Origin: a bacterium
GTDB taxonomy: Bacteria > Bacillota > Clostridia > Lachnospirales > Lachnospiraceae
Reading direction: 5' to 3'
Assembly: GCA_023666335.1 (NCBI GenBank)
Contig: JAMPCE010000006.1
Location: 1-64,000 of the forward strand
DNA: 64,000 nucleotides
Numbering within the stretch: the stretch's first letter is position 1; each line of letters opens with the position of its first letter. The position numbers were made by a program, and so were the translations under genes. Shown one piece after another: positions 1 to 9,310 of the stretch. The notes under the pieces are model-generated. The model was given only the letters and a program-made list of their open reading frames with translations. It did not search any database and was not told the origin of the DNA.

Positions 1-52
1 CAGTCTACCCCCCCCCCTCAAAAACTGTCAATAGGGAGATTGATTTTTGCGC

Positions 53-92
53 AAAAAAAGACGCATGGTCTGCGATTTGCGTTCCATGCGTC
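53..92 (-). terminator. Rho-independent terminator of the orphan antitoxin gene
   Basis: On the minus strand a perfect 9-bp stem (GACGCATGG at 60-68 against CCATGCGTC at 84-92) is followed directly by seven T. It begins about 20 bases after the antitoxin stop codon, so transcription of that gene should end here without reaching another gene. Confidence 0.85.
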
Positions 93-113
93 ATCAGTCT
101 ATATTTTTTTCCA

Positions 114-359
114 TTAGTCTACCTCTATCAGGTCATGCAGCTGCCCTTTACCGGCTTCCATTTGTTCAATGCCGCGGTCAATTTTTGCTAAATACTCGGC
201 GTTTCGTTTTGCTTTCTGCAATGCGTTATACTCTGCTTCGTTTATCATGTAAATATTTTCATTTCGTGGTCTTGATATGACAACAGTTTCGCCCAGACTA
301 ATCTTATCGCACCATTCTTTGAAATTATCTCGGACTGTTACGGATTTTACTGCTAACAT
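114..359 (-). CDS. Phd/YefM-type antitoxin, without an adjacent toxin
   Basis: This 81-residue protein has the N-terminal layout of Phd/YefM antitoxins: a short strand-helix part (AVKSVTVRDNFKEWCDKI) followed by an ETVVISRPRNENIYMINEAEY stretch, the usual DNA-binding and dimer fold. The family normally neutralises a RelE/Doc/PIN toxin through its C-terminal tail and represses its own promoter. Here a terminator follows the stop codon within about 20 bases and no toxin reading frame is seen between the gene and the window edge, so it appears to be a solitary antitoxin. The start is set by AAAGGAGG 8 bases upstream. A consensus promoter lies at 416-444. It could still act in trans on a toxin elsewhere. 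Confidence 0.8.
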   Translation of the reverse strand: MLAVKSVTVRDNFKEWCDKISLGETVVISRPRNENIYMINEAEYNALQKAKRNAEYLAKIDRGIEQMEAGKGQLHDLIEVD

Positions 360-378
360 GGTTCAAGCCTCCTTTTAT

Positions 379-392
379 AAAACGTACGTTTT
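379..392. promoter_or_regulatory. Palindrome between promoter and antitoxin start, likely operator
   Basis: AAAACGTACGTTTT is a perfect 14-bp palindrome. It sits 20 bases upstream of the antitoxin start, between the predicted transcription start and the ribosome site. Phd-type antitoxins commonly bind short palindromes at their own promoters; the match to this protein is inferred. Confidence 0.5.
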
Positions 393-415
393 TTTGTCCA
401 TAATTCTGTATATAT

Positions 416-444
416 ATTATATTCACAGGATGCCCTTGTGTCAA
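416..444 (-). promoter_or_regulatory. Consensus housekeeping promoter of the antitoxin gene
   Basis: Read on the minus strand, TTGACA (439-444) and TATAAT (416-421) are separated by exactly 17 bases. Both boxes match the sigma-A consensus perfectly. Confidence 0.85.
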
Positions 445-471
445 TGAAAATAAAAAGGAAAGTTTTTGAAA

Positions 472-915
472 TCAATACCCCTCACTATACTTCCGATACA
501 ATTCCTCCAACTCCGCCTGATCCTGCTCCGAGACATTGTCCTGCAGATACTCTTTGACCTCCGACAGCGTCCCGTCATTCACGCCGTCCCCGACGATCTC
601 CATCACATCGGAGAGCGCGTCGCTGTCGGCATAATGTTCGATGATCTCCTCGGCTTTCTGTTTGTCCGCCTCATCCATATTGTCTACGATCTCTTTCGCC
701 TTCTCGGCTGCCTGCGGATCCCCGGCGCTCTCAAGCGCCTGTTTCACAGCCTGCTCCATCACGGTCTCCGAGACTTTTTTCACCGCCGCCTTTTTGACCG
801 ATCCGGTCAATTCTCCGCCGGCAATGCCGACGATGACTACAAGGCAGACCCCGATCAGGAGACTGAGAAACACAACGCGCCCATATCCTTTTTTCTTTTT
901 CTTTCTCCTGCTCAT
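472..915 (-). CDS. Hypothetical single-pass membrane protein
   Basis: This 147-residue protein begins with a strongly basic stretch (RRKKKKKGYGR) and one hydrophobic segment at about residues 13-33. A long, acidic and largely helical outer region follows. The topology is that of a signal-anchored protein with a small extracytoplasmic domain. It starts 3 bases after the end of proS on the same strand, so the two are probably co-transcribed. I do not recognise the family and no catalytic motif is visible. Confidence 0.7.
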   Translation of the reverse strand: MSRRKKKKKGYGRVVFLSLLIGVCLVVIVGIAGGELTGSVKKAAVKKVSETVMEQAVKQALESAGDPQAAEKAKEIVDNMDEADKQKAEEIIEHYADSDALSDVMEIVGDGVNDGTLSEVKEYLQDNVSEQDQAELEELYRKYSEGY

Positions 916-918
916 GAC

Positions 919-2349
919 TTAATATGCCCTGCCCCAGTACACCATCTTCTTTGCGGGCTTCCCGCAGCACACGCACACATCGCTGATCTGCTCCTGCTCA
1001 AACGGCATACAGCGGCTGGTCACAGCCATTTCTTCCTTGATCTGATCCTCGCACGCCTGCTCGCCGCACCACATCGCCTTGACAAAACCGGACTTCTCCG
1101 CGAAAAGTTTGCGGAACTCGTCGATATTTTTTGCGGTATAAGTGTGTTCGTCCCTGTGTGCGCGCGCCCGTTCCAGCATTTCTTTCTGCATCAGCTCTAA
1201 CACTTCGCCCGCCTTTGCCGGAAGCTCCTCTAAAGAAACCTCTATCTTTTCTCCGGTGTCGCGGCGGCAGATCACGCACTTTCCCGCTTCGATATCTTTG
1301 GGTCCGATCTCCACGCGGATCGGGATGCCGCGCATTTCCTGCTCGGAGAATTTCCAGCCGGGGCTCTTGTCGGTATCGTCCACTTTCACGCGGAAAGCTT
1401 TCAGCTTTACTTTCAACGCATACGCCATATCCAGCACGCCCTCCTTTTTCTGCTGGATGGGAATGACCATGATCTGCGTGGGCGCGATCCGGGGCGGCAG
1501 CACCAGCCCGGAATTGTCGCCGTGCACCATGATGACCGCGCCGATCAGGCGGGTCGAAGCGCCCCATGACGTCTGGTGTACATATTTTAAAGTATTGTCT
1601 TTATCCGTAAACTGAATACCGAAAGCCTTTGCAAAACCGTCGCCGAAATTATGGCTGGTGCCGGACTGCAATGCTTTTCCGTCGTGCATCAACGCCTCGA
1701 TCGTGTAAGTGGAGACCGCTCCCGCAAACTTTTCCTTATCGGTCTTGCGACCCTTGATCACGGGAACCGCCAGCACTTCCTCACAGAAGTCCGCATAGAC
1801 ATTCAACATCTGAATGGTTCTCTCTTCCGCTTCCTCCGCCGTCGCGTGCGCGGTATGTCCCTCCTGCCACAAAAACTCACGGCTCCGCAGAAAAGGTCTT
1901 GTCTCCTTCTCCCAGCGCACCACGGAGCACCACTGGTTGCAGACCTGCGGCAGATCGCGATAGGACTGCACGACATTCTTATAATAATCGCAAAACAGCG
2001 TCTCGGAAGTCGGTCTGACGCACAATCTCTCCTGCAAAGGCTGCATCCCGCCGTGTGTCACCCATGCCACCTCCGGCGCAAAGCCCTCCACATGATCTTT
2101 CTCCTTATTCAATAAACTCTCCGAGATGAACATCGGCAGATACACATTCTCCACCCCGGTCTCCTTAAAGCGGTCGTCCATCTGTCTCTGGATCAATTCC
2201 CAGATCGCGTAGCCCGCCGGCTTGAATACCATGCAGCCCTTGATGCTGGTGTAATCCAAAAGTTCCGCCTTTTTTACCACGTCCGTGTACCACTGCGCGA
2301 AATCCTCCTCCATCGCCGTGATCGCTTCCACTAATTTTTTGTCCGCCAT
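919..2349 (-). CDS. proS: Prolyl-tRNA synthetase, archaeal/eukaryotic type (ProS type 3)
   Basis: Charges tRNA-Pro with proline in the cytoplasm. At 476 residues, without the editing (INS) domain of the long bacterial form, it matches the short archaeal/eukaryotic-type class II enzyme. Visible features are motif 2 ([26 protein letters not shown]), the anticodon-binding domain after about residue 290, and the C-terminal zinc-like domain with paired cysteines (CEDQ, SRCM, CVCCGK) ending in the typical VYWGRAY. This form is common in Clostridia. No T-box leader is apparent in the short gap upstream. A small membrane-protein gene follows in the same direction. Confidence 0.97.
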   Translation of the reverse strand: MADKKLVEAITAMEEDFAQWYTDVVKKAELLDYTSIKGCMVFKPAGYAIWELIQRQMDDRFKETGVENVYLPMFISESLLNKEKDHVEGFAPEVAWVTHGGMQPLQERLCVRPTSETLFCDYYKNVVQSYRDLPQVCNQWCSVVRWEKETRPFLRSREFLWQEGHTAHATAEEAEERTIQMLNVYADFCEEVLAVPVIKGRKTDKEKFAGAVSTYTIEALMHDGKALQSGTSHNFGDGFAKAFGIQFTDKDNTLKYVHQTSWGASTRLIGAVIMVHGDNSGLVLPPRIAPTQIMVIPIQQKKEGVLDMAYALKVKLKAFRVKVDDTDKSPGWKFSEQEMRGIPIRVEIGPKDIEAGKCVICRRDTGEKIEVSLEELPAKAGEVLELMQKEMLERARAHRDEHTYTAKNIDEFRKLFAEKSGFVKAMWCGEQACEDQIKEEMAVTSRCMPFEQEQISDVCVCCGKPAKKMVYWGRAY

Positions 2350-2421
2350 GTTTTTTCCTCTCTTTCTGCGTCAATTTTAGTCATGTGCGCGCGTTTTGTC
2401 AACCCGTACCCGATCGGCGGT

Positions 2422-4011
2422 TTATGAAGTAAATCGCCTTTCCCTCCGTATGTACTCACCCGTCCCCAGCAGCAGAAAAACAAAAGGGGTGCAGCAGACC
2501 TGCTGGTAACAGAAAAAGTTATAAGCCATGTACGACACCACAGCCGCCGCCACGCCCGCGAGCAGATACTCCTGCCGCCATGCGCGGAGGGCGCTTCTGA
2601 CTGCCGTGACAAAGATACCGATATAAGCCGCCGCCCCGAAAATCCCTGTATTGACCAATGTAGTCACCCATTCACTGTGCGCGTTGGTCAGCACCTTATC
2701 TCCCCAGAGCAGCCTGACTTCCTCGCCGTGCACCGCCAGCGCATAACTGCCAAAGCAGTCCGGTCCTACGCCGAACAGCTTATGCAGCAGGCTTTCCCGC
2801 GCAAACACGCTCACCGCAAAGTTCCAGATCCTGCCCCTGCCGTTTCCCCATGCGTCGTTCCAGTTAAAATAGGACACCGCCCCGAGCATCTCCCCGAGTT
2901 TCCCTGTAAAAACGCCTTTCGTCTGCAAAACGATCACACCCGCCATGCCAAGCACGCCTGCCGCCGTCACGATGAGCGCCGACCGCCTTATGACACGCAG
3001 ATGCGCTGTCGAATAGGGTCTGTTTCGCCTTGTATATAAATAAATATCCCAAACGATACAGAGTCCCAGGATTACCCATGTACTTCTTCCCTCCAGCATG
3101 AATCTTGTGACAAAATCATATTCCAGATCGGGGTTTGGCCGGATCCGCAGCAGAAACGACATCACTTTTCCCGCCGCAAAAAAGAGGGTACAGGTTTCGG
3201 CAAAACGGCCGATCAGCTCGCGGCTCTCCACACAGAGGAGGAAAAAGACGAGCATAAACCCTACAAACGCAAAGTAAGCGCTGTCGCTGTTCTGCGTCAC
3301 AAGGGAGGCAAAACCCACCGCCATGAAGACGCCGCCCAGAGCGCGCCACAGCTTCTTCTCCGCAAACAGAAACGCCGCCACGCCCACGGGAAGCGCCACC
3401 ACCAGGTAACTTGCGTACCATGTCGCCTGCCCCATCGTGGAGAGAAACTGCGCCATATTTTCACCGGAAAGTCCCTCATAAAAGCCGATCGGATCGATCA
3501 TCATGCGGTGCAGGATCCCGATCAGAAAGACCACAAACGCCGATCCGCAAAAAGCGCCCAGGATCGCCCGATAATGCCGCCCGAACCGCGACACGGCAAA
3601 ATAGATCAGCACGAAACTAAACTGGGACATCCAGCCCATATTCCAGCCGAAACTCCCCCACAGCGCATCTTCGTAAAATCCGCCCGAAACGACCGCCACA
3701 GTCACAAACAGCAGATATGCCGCCGCGCATCCGTCCGTGACAGACAGCCGCAGAGGACGTTTCTTTCGGAAAAAATCAATCGCATAAAGAACTGCCAATA
3801 TCAAAAAGGGAATAAAGCCCGTGATCATTACGACCCTATAGGCGGCAAACTTTGCATTGCCGATCTGATAATATCCGTCTTCCGCATAAAAGGACACCGC
3901 CACGCACATAGCGCACATCGCCGCCGCGAGCACATATTCCATCGCCCGCGCGACCATCTCCCATGCGGAAGCTTTGGACGGGGCATTCGCCTTTTTGATC
4001 CGGTTACTCAT
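2422..4011 (-). CDS. O-antigen ligase/polymerase-like membrane protein
   Basis: This 529-residue protein has about a dozen hydrophobic segments spread over its whole length. A large loop in the C-terminal half contains GVGPDCFG followed by NAHSEW, the signature region of the Wzy/WaaL (PF04932) family, which joins or polymerises glycans on the outer face of the membrane. In a Gram-positive organism the substrate would be a cell-surface polysaccharide or teichoic-acid-like glycan rather than LPS. No glycosyltransferases sit beside it, so the substrate cannot be inferred. It lies alone between proS and the YtvI-like gene on the same strand. Confidence 0.8.
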   Translation of the reverse strand: MSNRIKKANAPSKASAWEMVARAMEYVLAAAMCAMCVAVSFYAEDGYYQIGNAKFAAYRVVMITGFIPFLILAVLYAIDFFRKKRPLRLSVTDGCAAAYLLFVTVAVVSGGFYEDALWGSFGWNMGWMSQFSFVLIYFAVSRFGRHYRAILGAFCGSAFVVFLIGILHRMMIDPIGFYEGLSGENMAQFLSTMGQATWYASYLVVALPVGVAAFLFAEKKLWRALGGVFMAVGFASLVTQNSDSAYFAFVGFMLVFFLLCVESRELIGRFAETCTLFFAAGKVMSFLLRIRPNPDLEYDFVTRFMLEGRSTWVILGLCIVWDIYLYTRRNRPYSTAHLRVIRRSALIVTAAGVLGMAGVIVLQTKGVFTGKLGEMLGAVSYFNWNDAWGNGRGRIWNFAVSVFARESLLHKLFGVGPDCFGSYALAVHGEEVRLLWGDKVLTNAHSEWVTTLVNTGIFGAAAYIGIFVTAVRSALRAWRQEYLLAGVAAAVVSYMAYNFFCYQQVCCTPFVFLLLGTGEYIRRERRFTS

Positions 4012-4065
4012 ACTTTCGCGTACCTTTCCGCTCTTCTTTTGCAGCGTTTCCCTGCGCTCTCTATC

Positions 4066-5121
4066 TTACCGCACTTTCGGCGGGTTCGTCAATTTTTTGC
4101 TTGAATCTCTCAAGATCTCGCAGATTACGATCAGCGCAAGCGGCCCTTTCACAATCCCGCTTACGCCAAACAGCTTCACGCCCGCATAGACCGCAAAGAG
4201 AATGTACACCGGTGAGATTCCCATTTTACTGCCGATCAGACGCGGCTCCAAAAACTCCCGGATCAGAATGCAGGCTCCGTAAAGCACGAGACACACCGCC
4301 ATCTTCCCGTACCACCCGTTTAGGAGCTGCCACAATGCCAGCGGCACCAGCACGATCCCTGTCCCGATAAAGGGAAGCATATCCAGCAGCCCCGCCAGAA
4401 TGCCGAAAAAAACGCAGCCCTCCACCCCTGCCACGCTTAAGGTAACGCTTGCCGATACGGCGATGACAAGGAGGATCACGCCCTGCGCTTTCAAAAAAGT
4501 CGTGATATAAGATAAGACGCCCTCAAACGCCGTCCACAAAAAGGCAACGCTCTCCTCCCCTTTCAGCCATTCCACCATCCCCGTATAGTCCTTTTCCAAA
4601 AGAAAGACCGCGATACAGGTGATTGCCAGAAAGCCGACCGCCGCAAGCAGGCTCTTAAAACAGCTGTAGGAGGAAGAGAGAAGCTGTGGCGCTATCTGAA
4701 TCTGCACATTCTCCATGATGACATTCATCTGCTCGATCACATAAGTCTCGATCCGCTCGCTCTCCCAGCCAAACTTCCCGTCCAACTGACAACAGCAGTC
4801 ATGAAAAAATGCCTCCGCCTGCCGCTCCACCTGCCGACAGAACGTGGGCAATCCCTGTAACTGCCCGATCCCGACAGAAAACACCGCCCACAGACCCACG
4901 CTCGTAAGCAGCAGGATCGGCAAAATGATCCCCACCGCCAGATATTTTTTCCGTACGGGAATCCTTTTCTGCACCCGCTCTAAAGTCGGATAGAGCAGCG
5001 TGATCAGCACAAAAGCCAACAGAAAAGGCGCCGCCAGCCCAAAGAGATAACGGAAAAAGAACCACACGAGCGCGGTGACGACACAGCCTTTTATCAGTTT
5101 GTTTTCAAAAAAAGCACCCAT
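4066..5121 (-). CDS. AI-2E/YtvI-family membrane protein
   Basis: The 351 residues have paired N-terminal hydrophobic segments, a long hydrophilic outer region (about 70-160), and then five or more C-terminal membrane segments. The conserved GILAGLLDMLPFIGTGIVLVPLALWQL stretch is typical of PF01594 (AI-2E transporter family). Length and layout fit the sporulation-associated YtvI branch better than the quorum-sensing exporter TqsA. The substrate of YtvI proteins is not established. It is followed 21 bases upstream by the RluA gene in the same direction. Confidence 0.8.
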   Translation of the reverse strand: MGAFFENKLIKGCVVTALVWFFFRYLFGLAAPFLLAFVLITLLYPTLERVQKRIPVRKKYLAVGIILPILLLTSVGLWAVFSVGIGQLQGLPTFCRQVERQAEAFFHDCCCQLDGKFGWESERIETYVIEQMNVIMENVQIQIAPQLLSSSYSCFKSLLAAVGFLAITCIAVFLLEKDYTGMVEWLKGEESVAFLWTAFEGVLSYITTFLKAQGVILLVIAVSASVTLSVAGVEGCVFFGILAGLLDMLPFIGTGIVLVPLALWQLLNGWYGKMAVCLVLYGACILIREFLEPRLIGSKMGISPVYILFAVYAGVKLFGVSGIVKGPLALIVICEILRDSSKKLTNPPKVR

Positions 5122-5142
5122 ACCTCTTAGTATGGATGCTTT

Positions 5143-5868
5143 TCAAAATCTGATTCCCCGAAATGCGGGTCCTTGGGGCGTGATCTCAAAACAAAGCCGC
5201 TCGCCCGTCTTTGGATGGCGAAAACACAGGCGGTAAGCGCAGAGCGAAACGTCGCGGATCCCCAGCCTTTCCGATAAGGCAATCGTCTCCCCGTCCGCAT
5301 ATTTGCGGTCTCCCAACAAGGGCATCCCCGCATGCGCCATCTGTACGCGGATCTGGTGATGGCGCCCCGTGTATAGGCGGATTCTGACAAGCATGACGCC
5401 CGGCGTCTCCTGCGCCGACAGGATCTCATAGCGAAGACGCGCTGTCTTCGCCCCTTTTACTTCCGGCGGCACGACATGGGACATATTTGTCTTTCCGTCC
5501 TTACACAGATAATCCATGAGCGTGTCTTCCCGCTTCCTTTTCTCTTCGCCGCGCAGATCGCAGATGAGCGCCAGATAGGTCTTTTCCATCTCCTCGCCTG
5601 CTGCCTGTGCACTCAATGCGGCGGTAGCCGCCTGCTGCTTTGCAAAGACCAGAACGCCTTCTACGGGCTGGTCAAGGCGGTGGACGGCGTGGATGCGCGG
5701 TCTTGTCTTGCCGCCCCCGTTTCCCTGCGGCAGATTCCGCGCCAGATAATTTTCCGCCTCGCTCACCATATCCGCCTGCCCGATGCGGGCGGTCTGCGTC
5801 GCAATCCCGGCGGGCTTATGACAGACAAGGATATCGTCGTCCTCGTAGAGGATCCACTCATGATTCAT
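5143..5868 (-). CDS. RluA-family pseudouridine synthase
   Basis: Isomerises uridine to pseudouridine in rRNA or tRNA. The catalytic-Asp motif is clear (HAVHRLDQPVEGVLVFAK, Asp at about residue 68). The later family motifs RLYTGRHHQIRVQMAH and PLLGDRKY are also present. The 241-residue protein lacks an S4 domain, so it resembles the short RluA/RluC/D-like proteins; the exact target base cannot be assigned from sequence. It starts 17 bases after the stop of the response-regulator gene and probably shares the transcript. Confidence 0.9.
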   Translation of the reverse strand: MNHEWILYEDDDILVCHKPAGIATQTARIGQADMVSEAENYLARNLPQGNGGGKTRPRIHAVHRLDQPVEGVLVFAKQQAATAALSAQAAGEEMEKTYLALICDLRGEEKRKREDTLMDYLCKDGKTNMSHVVPPEVKGAKTARLRYEILSAQETPGVMLVRIRLYTGRHHQIRVQMAHAGMPLLGDRKYADGETIALSERLGIRDVSLCAYRLCFRHPKTGERLCFEITPQGPAFRGIRF

Positions 5869-5885
5869 GGTTTTATTTCCTCAGA

Positions 5886-6575
5886 CTAGATTTTGAATCG
5901 ATAGCCGATTCCCCAGATGGTCTCAATGTACTGGGGCTTTGCGGTGTCATACTCGATCTTTTCGCGAATCTTCTTGATATGCACCGTAACGGTGGCGATA
6001 TCCCCGATGGAATCCATATCCCAGATCTCGCGGAACAGCTCGTCCTTGGAATACACATGATTCGGATTCTCGGCAAGGAACGTGAGCAGATCAAATTCCT
6101 TTGTCGTAAAGATCTTCTCCTCGCCGTCCACATAGACTCTTCTGGCTGTCTTGTCGATCTTCAGGCCCCTGATCTCAATGATGTCGTTTACTTTCTGGTT
6201 GCTACCCACCAGTCTGTCGTACCGCGCCATGTGCGCTTTCACCCGCGCCACCAGCTCGGAGGGGCTGAAAGGCTTTGTCATATAATCGTCCGCGCCGAGC
6301 CCGAGCCCGCGGATCTTATCAATATCGTCCTTTTTGGCGGATACCATGATGATCGGGATATCCTTTTCCTCCCGAATTTTCTTGCAGACCTCGAAGCCGT
6401 CCACGCCCGGCAGCATGAGATCGAGAATGACCAGATCGAAATTATCCGTCAGCGCAGCCTCCAGTCCCTTGTCTCCGGTATTCTCGATCGTCACCTCGAA
6501 ATCGCTCAGTTCCAGATAATCCTTTTCCAGATCGGCGATCGCTTCCTCGTCTTCCACAATCAAAATCTTGCTCAT
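5886..6575 (-). CDS. OmpR/PhoB-family response regulator (VanR-like)
   Basis: The 229-residue protein has an N-terminal receiver domain (acidic pocket DEEAI, phospho-acceptor Asp in LVILDLMLPGVDGF near residue 53, SAKKDD and the Lys in MTKPFSP). A C-terminal winged-helix domain (about 130-229) carries the family pattern FTTKEFDLLTFLAENPNHVYSKDELFREIW and ends YIETIWGIGYRFKI. It partners the histidine kinase encoded 20 bases upstream. Co-transcription with the pseudouridine synthase downstream is likely. The regulon is unknown; cell-envelope stress is the usual theme for VanR-like proteins. Confidence 0.93.
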   Translation of the reverse strand: MSKILIVEDEEAIADLEKDYLELSDFEVTIENTGDKGLEAALTDNFDLVILDLMLPGVDGFEVCKKIREEKDIPIIMVSAKKDDIDKIRGLGLGADDYMTKPFSPSELVARVKAHMARYDRLVGSNQKVNDIIEIRGLKIDKTARRVYVDGEEKIFTTKEFDLLTFLAENPNHVYSKDELFREIWDMDSIGDIATVTVHIKKIREKIEYDTAKPQYIETIWGIGYRFKI

Positions 6576-6595
6576 ACGCTCTACTTCCTTTCTCC

Positions 6596-8068
6596 TTATT
6601 TCCGCTCCTCATATTTTCTCACAACAAAGTGCATACAGGTTCCTTCCCCCTCTTTGCTGGTCGCCCAGATGTAGCCGCCGTGGTCTTCTATGATCTTCTT
6701 GACGATGGACAGCCCAATGCCGCTGCCGCCCTGCGCGGAATTGCGGGAGGCGTCCGTTCTGTAAAACCGTTCAAAAATATTCGGCAAATCCCTCGCCGCA
6801 ATTCCTTTGCCGTTGTCCTCGATCTCCACGCGGATGGAATCCACTTCATCCAGAATGCGGATATCGATCACACCCTTTGATTTATCCAGATACTTTACAC
6901 TGTTGCCGATGATATTATTGATCACACGCTTTAACTGTTCGGGATCGGCAATGATCTGCACGGACGGCTCCACCAGATCCTCGTAATTGAGCTGGATGTT
7001 TTTCGATTCCAGATCCAGTCCCACTTCCTCCACGCAGTCCCCGAAATAGTCCGCGACATTGATGCGCCGGAAATTGTAGGGAATGCGGTTATTGTCGATG
7101 CCGGAGTACATGGTCAGCTCGTTGATCAGGCGGTCCATGTCGTTCGCTTTGTTGTAGATGGTCTTGATGTACTTATCCATCTTTTCGGGCGTGTCCGCCA
7201 CCCCGTCCATGATGCCTTCCACATAACCTTTGACCGCCGTGATGGGCGTCTTTAAGTCGTGGGAGATATTGCTGATCAGTTCGCGGTTTTTTGCCTCATG
7301 CTCGAACTTTTCGTCTAAGGACTCTTTCAGGCGCAGCCGCATATCTTCGTAGTTTCGATAAAGTTCCCCGACCTCGCCCTTTTCCTCTGTGGTCAGCATA
7401 TACTCCAGATTTCCCTCCGCGATCTGCTGCATCGCCGTGTTCATCTGATTGATCGGTATGAAAATGCCGCGTTGCAGCCACTGAGTCAAAAAAACACTCG
7501 TCAGTACCAGCACCAGGATAAAGGCAAGCGCCATATGAAGCACCGTCTTCCGGGAGAACAGGGAACTGACGCGGGTAACGATGAAAAAGCTGCCCTCGCT
7601 GCCATCCGTAAAGTAAAAGTCCACTACCTTGATCAGTCTCTTAATGTCGTTGTAATAATATCCCGCTTCCGGGCTTTCTATTTCGCTTCCGTAATCGGGA
7701 AGCGTCGGAAAAATCTTTTTCGCCGCGGTTTGATTCCCCGTATAAAAAATGTTGTCGCCTTTTCTGACAATGATATAGGAAGATTTATCCGCCAGATCCT
7801 CGGAGATCTCGTCCAGATACGCCTTATCCTCCATGCGGGCAGGGTCTTCCTCGATCTGCCGTCTCACCTTTTCAAGCGCTTCCTGCGTGATGCGGCTGTA
7901 ATTTTCTATCGTATAGATAAAGGAGGCGTTGTTCCTGTCCGGAAGCCCAAAGCGCGACTCCGCATCTTCGATCCGGCTTCCCACCACGAGAAGCGCAATA
8001 CCCGTGAGCAGAAGCGGCATCAAAATGATTGTCAGCGACGTAATCATGAGCCTTGTCTTGAATTTCAC
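6596..8068 (-). CDS. Membrane sensor histidine kinase (HAMP, HisKA, HATPase)
   Basis: The sensor kinase for the adjacent response regulator. I place the start at GTG 8068 because AAAGGAGG lies 7 bases upstream, giving 490 residues. A longer frame upstream has no ribosome site. Order: TM at about 8-28, an extracytoplasmic sensor region of about 140 residues, a second TM near 170-190, a HAMP linker, the HisKA box ISNISHDLKTPITAVKGYVEG with phospho-His, then HATPase with N (NNIIGNSVKYL), G1 (DNGKGI) and G2 (GGSGIGLSIVKKI) boxes. The ligand is unknown. Confidence 0.93.
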   Translation of the reverse strand: MKFKTRLMITSLTIILMPLLLTGIALLVVGSRIEDAESRFGLPDRNNASFIYTIENYSRITQEALEKVRRQIEEDPARMEDKAYLDEISEDLADKSSYIIVRKGDNIFYTGNQTAAKKIFPTLPDYGSEIESPEAGYYYNDIKRLIKVVDFYFTDGSEGSFFIVTRVSSLFSRKTVLHMALAFILVLVLTSVFLTQWLQRGIFIPINQMNTAMQQIAEGNLEYMLTTEEKGEVGELYRNYEDMRLRLKESLDEKFEHEAKNRELISNISHDLKTPITAVKGYVEGIMDGVADTPEKMDKYIKTIYNKANDMDRLINELTMYSGIDNNRIPYNFRRINVADYFGDCVEEVGLDLESKNIQLNYEDLVEPSVQIIADPEQLKRVINNIIGNSVKYLDKSKGVIDIRILDEVDSIRVEIEDNGKGIAARDLPNIFERFYRTDASRNSAQGGSGIGLSIVKKIIEDHGGYIWATSKEGEGTCMHFVVRKYEERK

Positions 8069-8171
8069 GAAAAACCCTCCTTTCCGCTCAGGATACCTAA
8101 AGTATATCACATTCCGTCTTACAGAAAATAAAACAACTCCGATTATCTTATAAAAAATTTATAAATTCCCA

Positions 8172-8199
8172 TTGACAGAAAGGAAAAATCAGGTAAAAT
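8172..8199 (+). promoter_or_regulatory. Promoter of the rubrerythrin gene
   Basis: TTGACA at 8172-8177 and TAAAAT at 8194-8199 are separated by 16 bases. They lie about 35 bases ahead of the rubrerythrin start in an AT-rich gap. Confidence 0.7.
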
Positions 8200-8232
8200 T
8201 TAAAAAATAAAACAGCGAAAGGAGATCACACT

Positions 8233-8772
8233 ATGAAATATGTATGTCAGGTATGCGGTTATGTACACGAAGGAGATACCCCGCCGGAGAAATGCCCCCA
8301 GTGTAATGCGCCCGCCGAGAAATTCACCGCGCAGAGCGGTTCTATGGAGTGGGCTGCCGAGCATGTGGTAGGCGTTGCCAAGGGCGTCAGCGAAGACATC
8401 ATGGCTGACCTTCGCGCAAACTTTAACGGGGAGTGCACCGAAGTCGGCATGTATCTTGCTATGGCGAGAGTCGCGCACAGAGAAGGCTATCCCGAGATCG
8501 GCCTTTACTGGGAGAAAGCGGCATGGGAGGAGGCGGAGCACGCAGCGAAGTTCGCAGAGCTTTTAGGCGAAGTCGTGACCGATTCCACCAAAAAGAATCT
8601 GGAGATGCGGGTCGAGGCGGAGAACGGCGCGACCGCAGGCAAATTCGATCTGGCAAAGCGCGCGAAAGCGGCGAATCTCGATGCGATCCATGATACCGTG
8701 CATGAGATGGCAAGGGACGAGGCGAGACACGGGAAAGCGTTCGCGGGTCTGCTCAAGAGATATTTTGGCTAA
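8233..8772 (+). CDS. Rubrerythrin with N-terminal rubredoxin domain (reverse type)
   Basis: A 179-residue non-haem iron protein of anaerobes that reduces hydrogen peroxide to water. A short rubredoxin-like domain comes first, with cysteine pairs CQVCGY and CPQC at about residues 5-25. The ferritin-like four-helix domain follows and carries the di-iron ligands in [21 protein letters not shown] and [14 protein letters not shown]. The rubredoxin-first order is that of reverse rubrerythrins, common in Clostridia. AAAGGAG precedes the start. The gene is monocistronic, with its own promoter and terminator. Confidence 0.95.
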   Translation: MKYVCQVCGYVHEGDTPPEKCPQCNAPAEKFTAQSGSMEWAAEHVVGVAKGVSEDIMADLRANFNGECTEVGMYLAMARVAHREGYPEIGLYWEKAAWEEAEHAAKFAELLGEVVTDSTKKNLEMRVEAENGATAGKFDLAKRAKAANLDAIHDTVHEMARDEARHGKAFAGLLKRYFG

Positions 8773-8805
8773 ACGAAATGTTGTAAGGACAAGTTTTTGA
8801 AATGC

Positions 8806-8846
8806 AAGGGGCTGTAGCGCCGAACAAGCAGCGCACAGCCCCTTTT
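8806..8846 (+). terminator. Terminator downstream of rubrerythrin
   Basis: AAGGGGCTGT (8806-8815) pairs with ACAGCCCCTT (8835-8844), with a further GCGC/GCGC pairing inside. A short T run follows. The U tract is weak, so efficiency is uncertain. Confidence 0.7.
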
Positions 8847-8887
8847 GAAATACAAAAATCAGACGGTATTCTGCCGCCGTAGAAAAC

Positions 8888-9310
8888 TCATTCATCATGT
8901 TCCAGAATTTCGACAAATTTTTTCGGATGATATATTGTTACCGCTGTACCGATAAAATCTTTTTCATTTCGCGTCACGATACAATCAATCTTCGACCGCA
9001 CAGCCGTCTCAACCATGACAGCATCTTCAAAATCTGTCATGCTCGATGAAATAGCATGAAAAACATCATCAGCCATGCTGTCAAGCATACCTATGATTGT
9101 TAAAAGTTGATTCAATTTGTCGCGGCTCTCTTTATCGCTGTGCGTACAGCGGTGTGTCAGATAGTAAATATCAGTTGCCGATTTCGCTGTAATACAGCCG
9201 ACAAAAAGTTCCATTGCCGCCGCTTGCATGATTTTTTTGGCATCCTGCGCATAAGGTTCTCGATTTTGTAAAAAATCCATAATGACACAGGTGTCAAGCA
9301 ATACTTTCAT
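8888..9310 (-). CDS. PIN-domain ribonuclease toxin (VapC-like)
   Basis: The 140-residue protein opens with KVLLDTCVIMDFLQNREPY, the PIN pattern with its first catalytic Asp. Later acidic residues appear in KSATDIYYLT, DFEDAVMVETA and CIVTRNEKDF, which together form the metal-binding pocket of a ribonuclease. Such toxins cut tRNA or mRNA. It overlaps the last 4 bases of the Phd-type antitoxin gene (ATGA overlap), the usual arrangement of translationally coupled pairs. All key residues appear present, so the toxin is probably intact. Confidence 0.88.
   Translation of the reverse strand: MKVLLDTCVIMDFLQNREPYAQDAKKIMQAAAMELFVGCITAKSATDIYYLTHRCTHSDKESRDKLNQLLTIIGMLDSMADDVFHAISSSMTDFEDAVMVETAVRSKIDCIVTRNEKDFIGTAVTIYHPKKFVEILEHDE

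Noticed and set aside
8-17. Run of ten C at the left end
   Set aside because: Homopolymer near the window edge; may be real or an assembly artefact. No function can be assigned.
466-1200. Open frames opposite proS and its neighbour
   Set aside because: Shadow frames of strongly coding genes on the minus strand.
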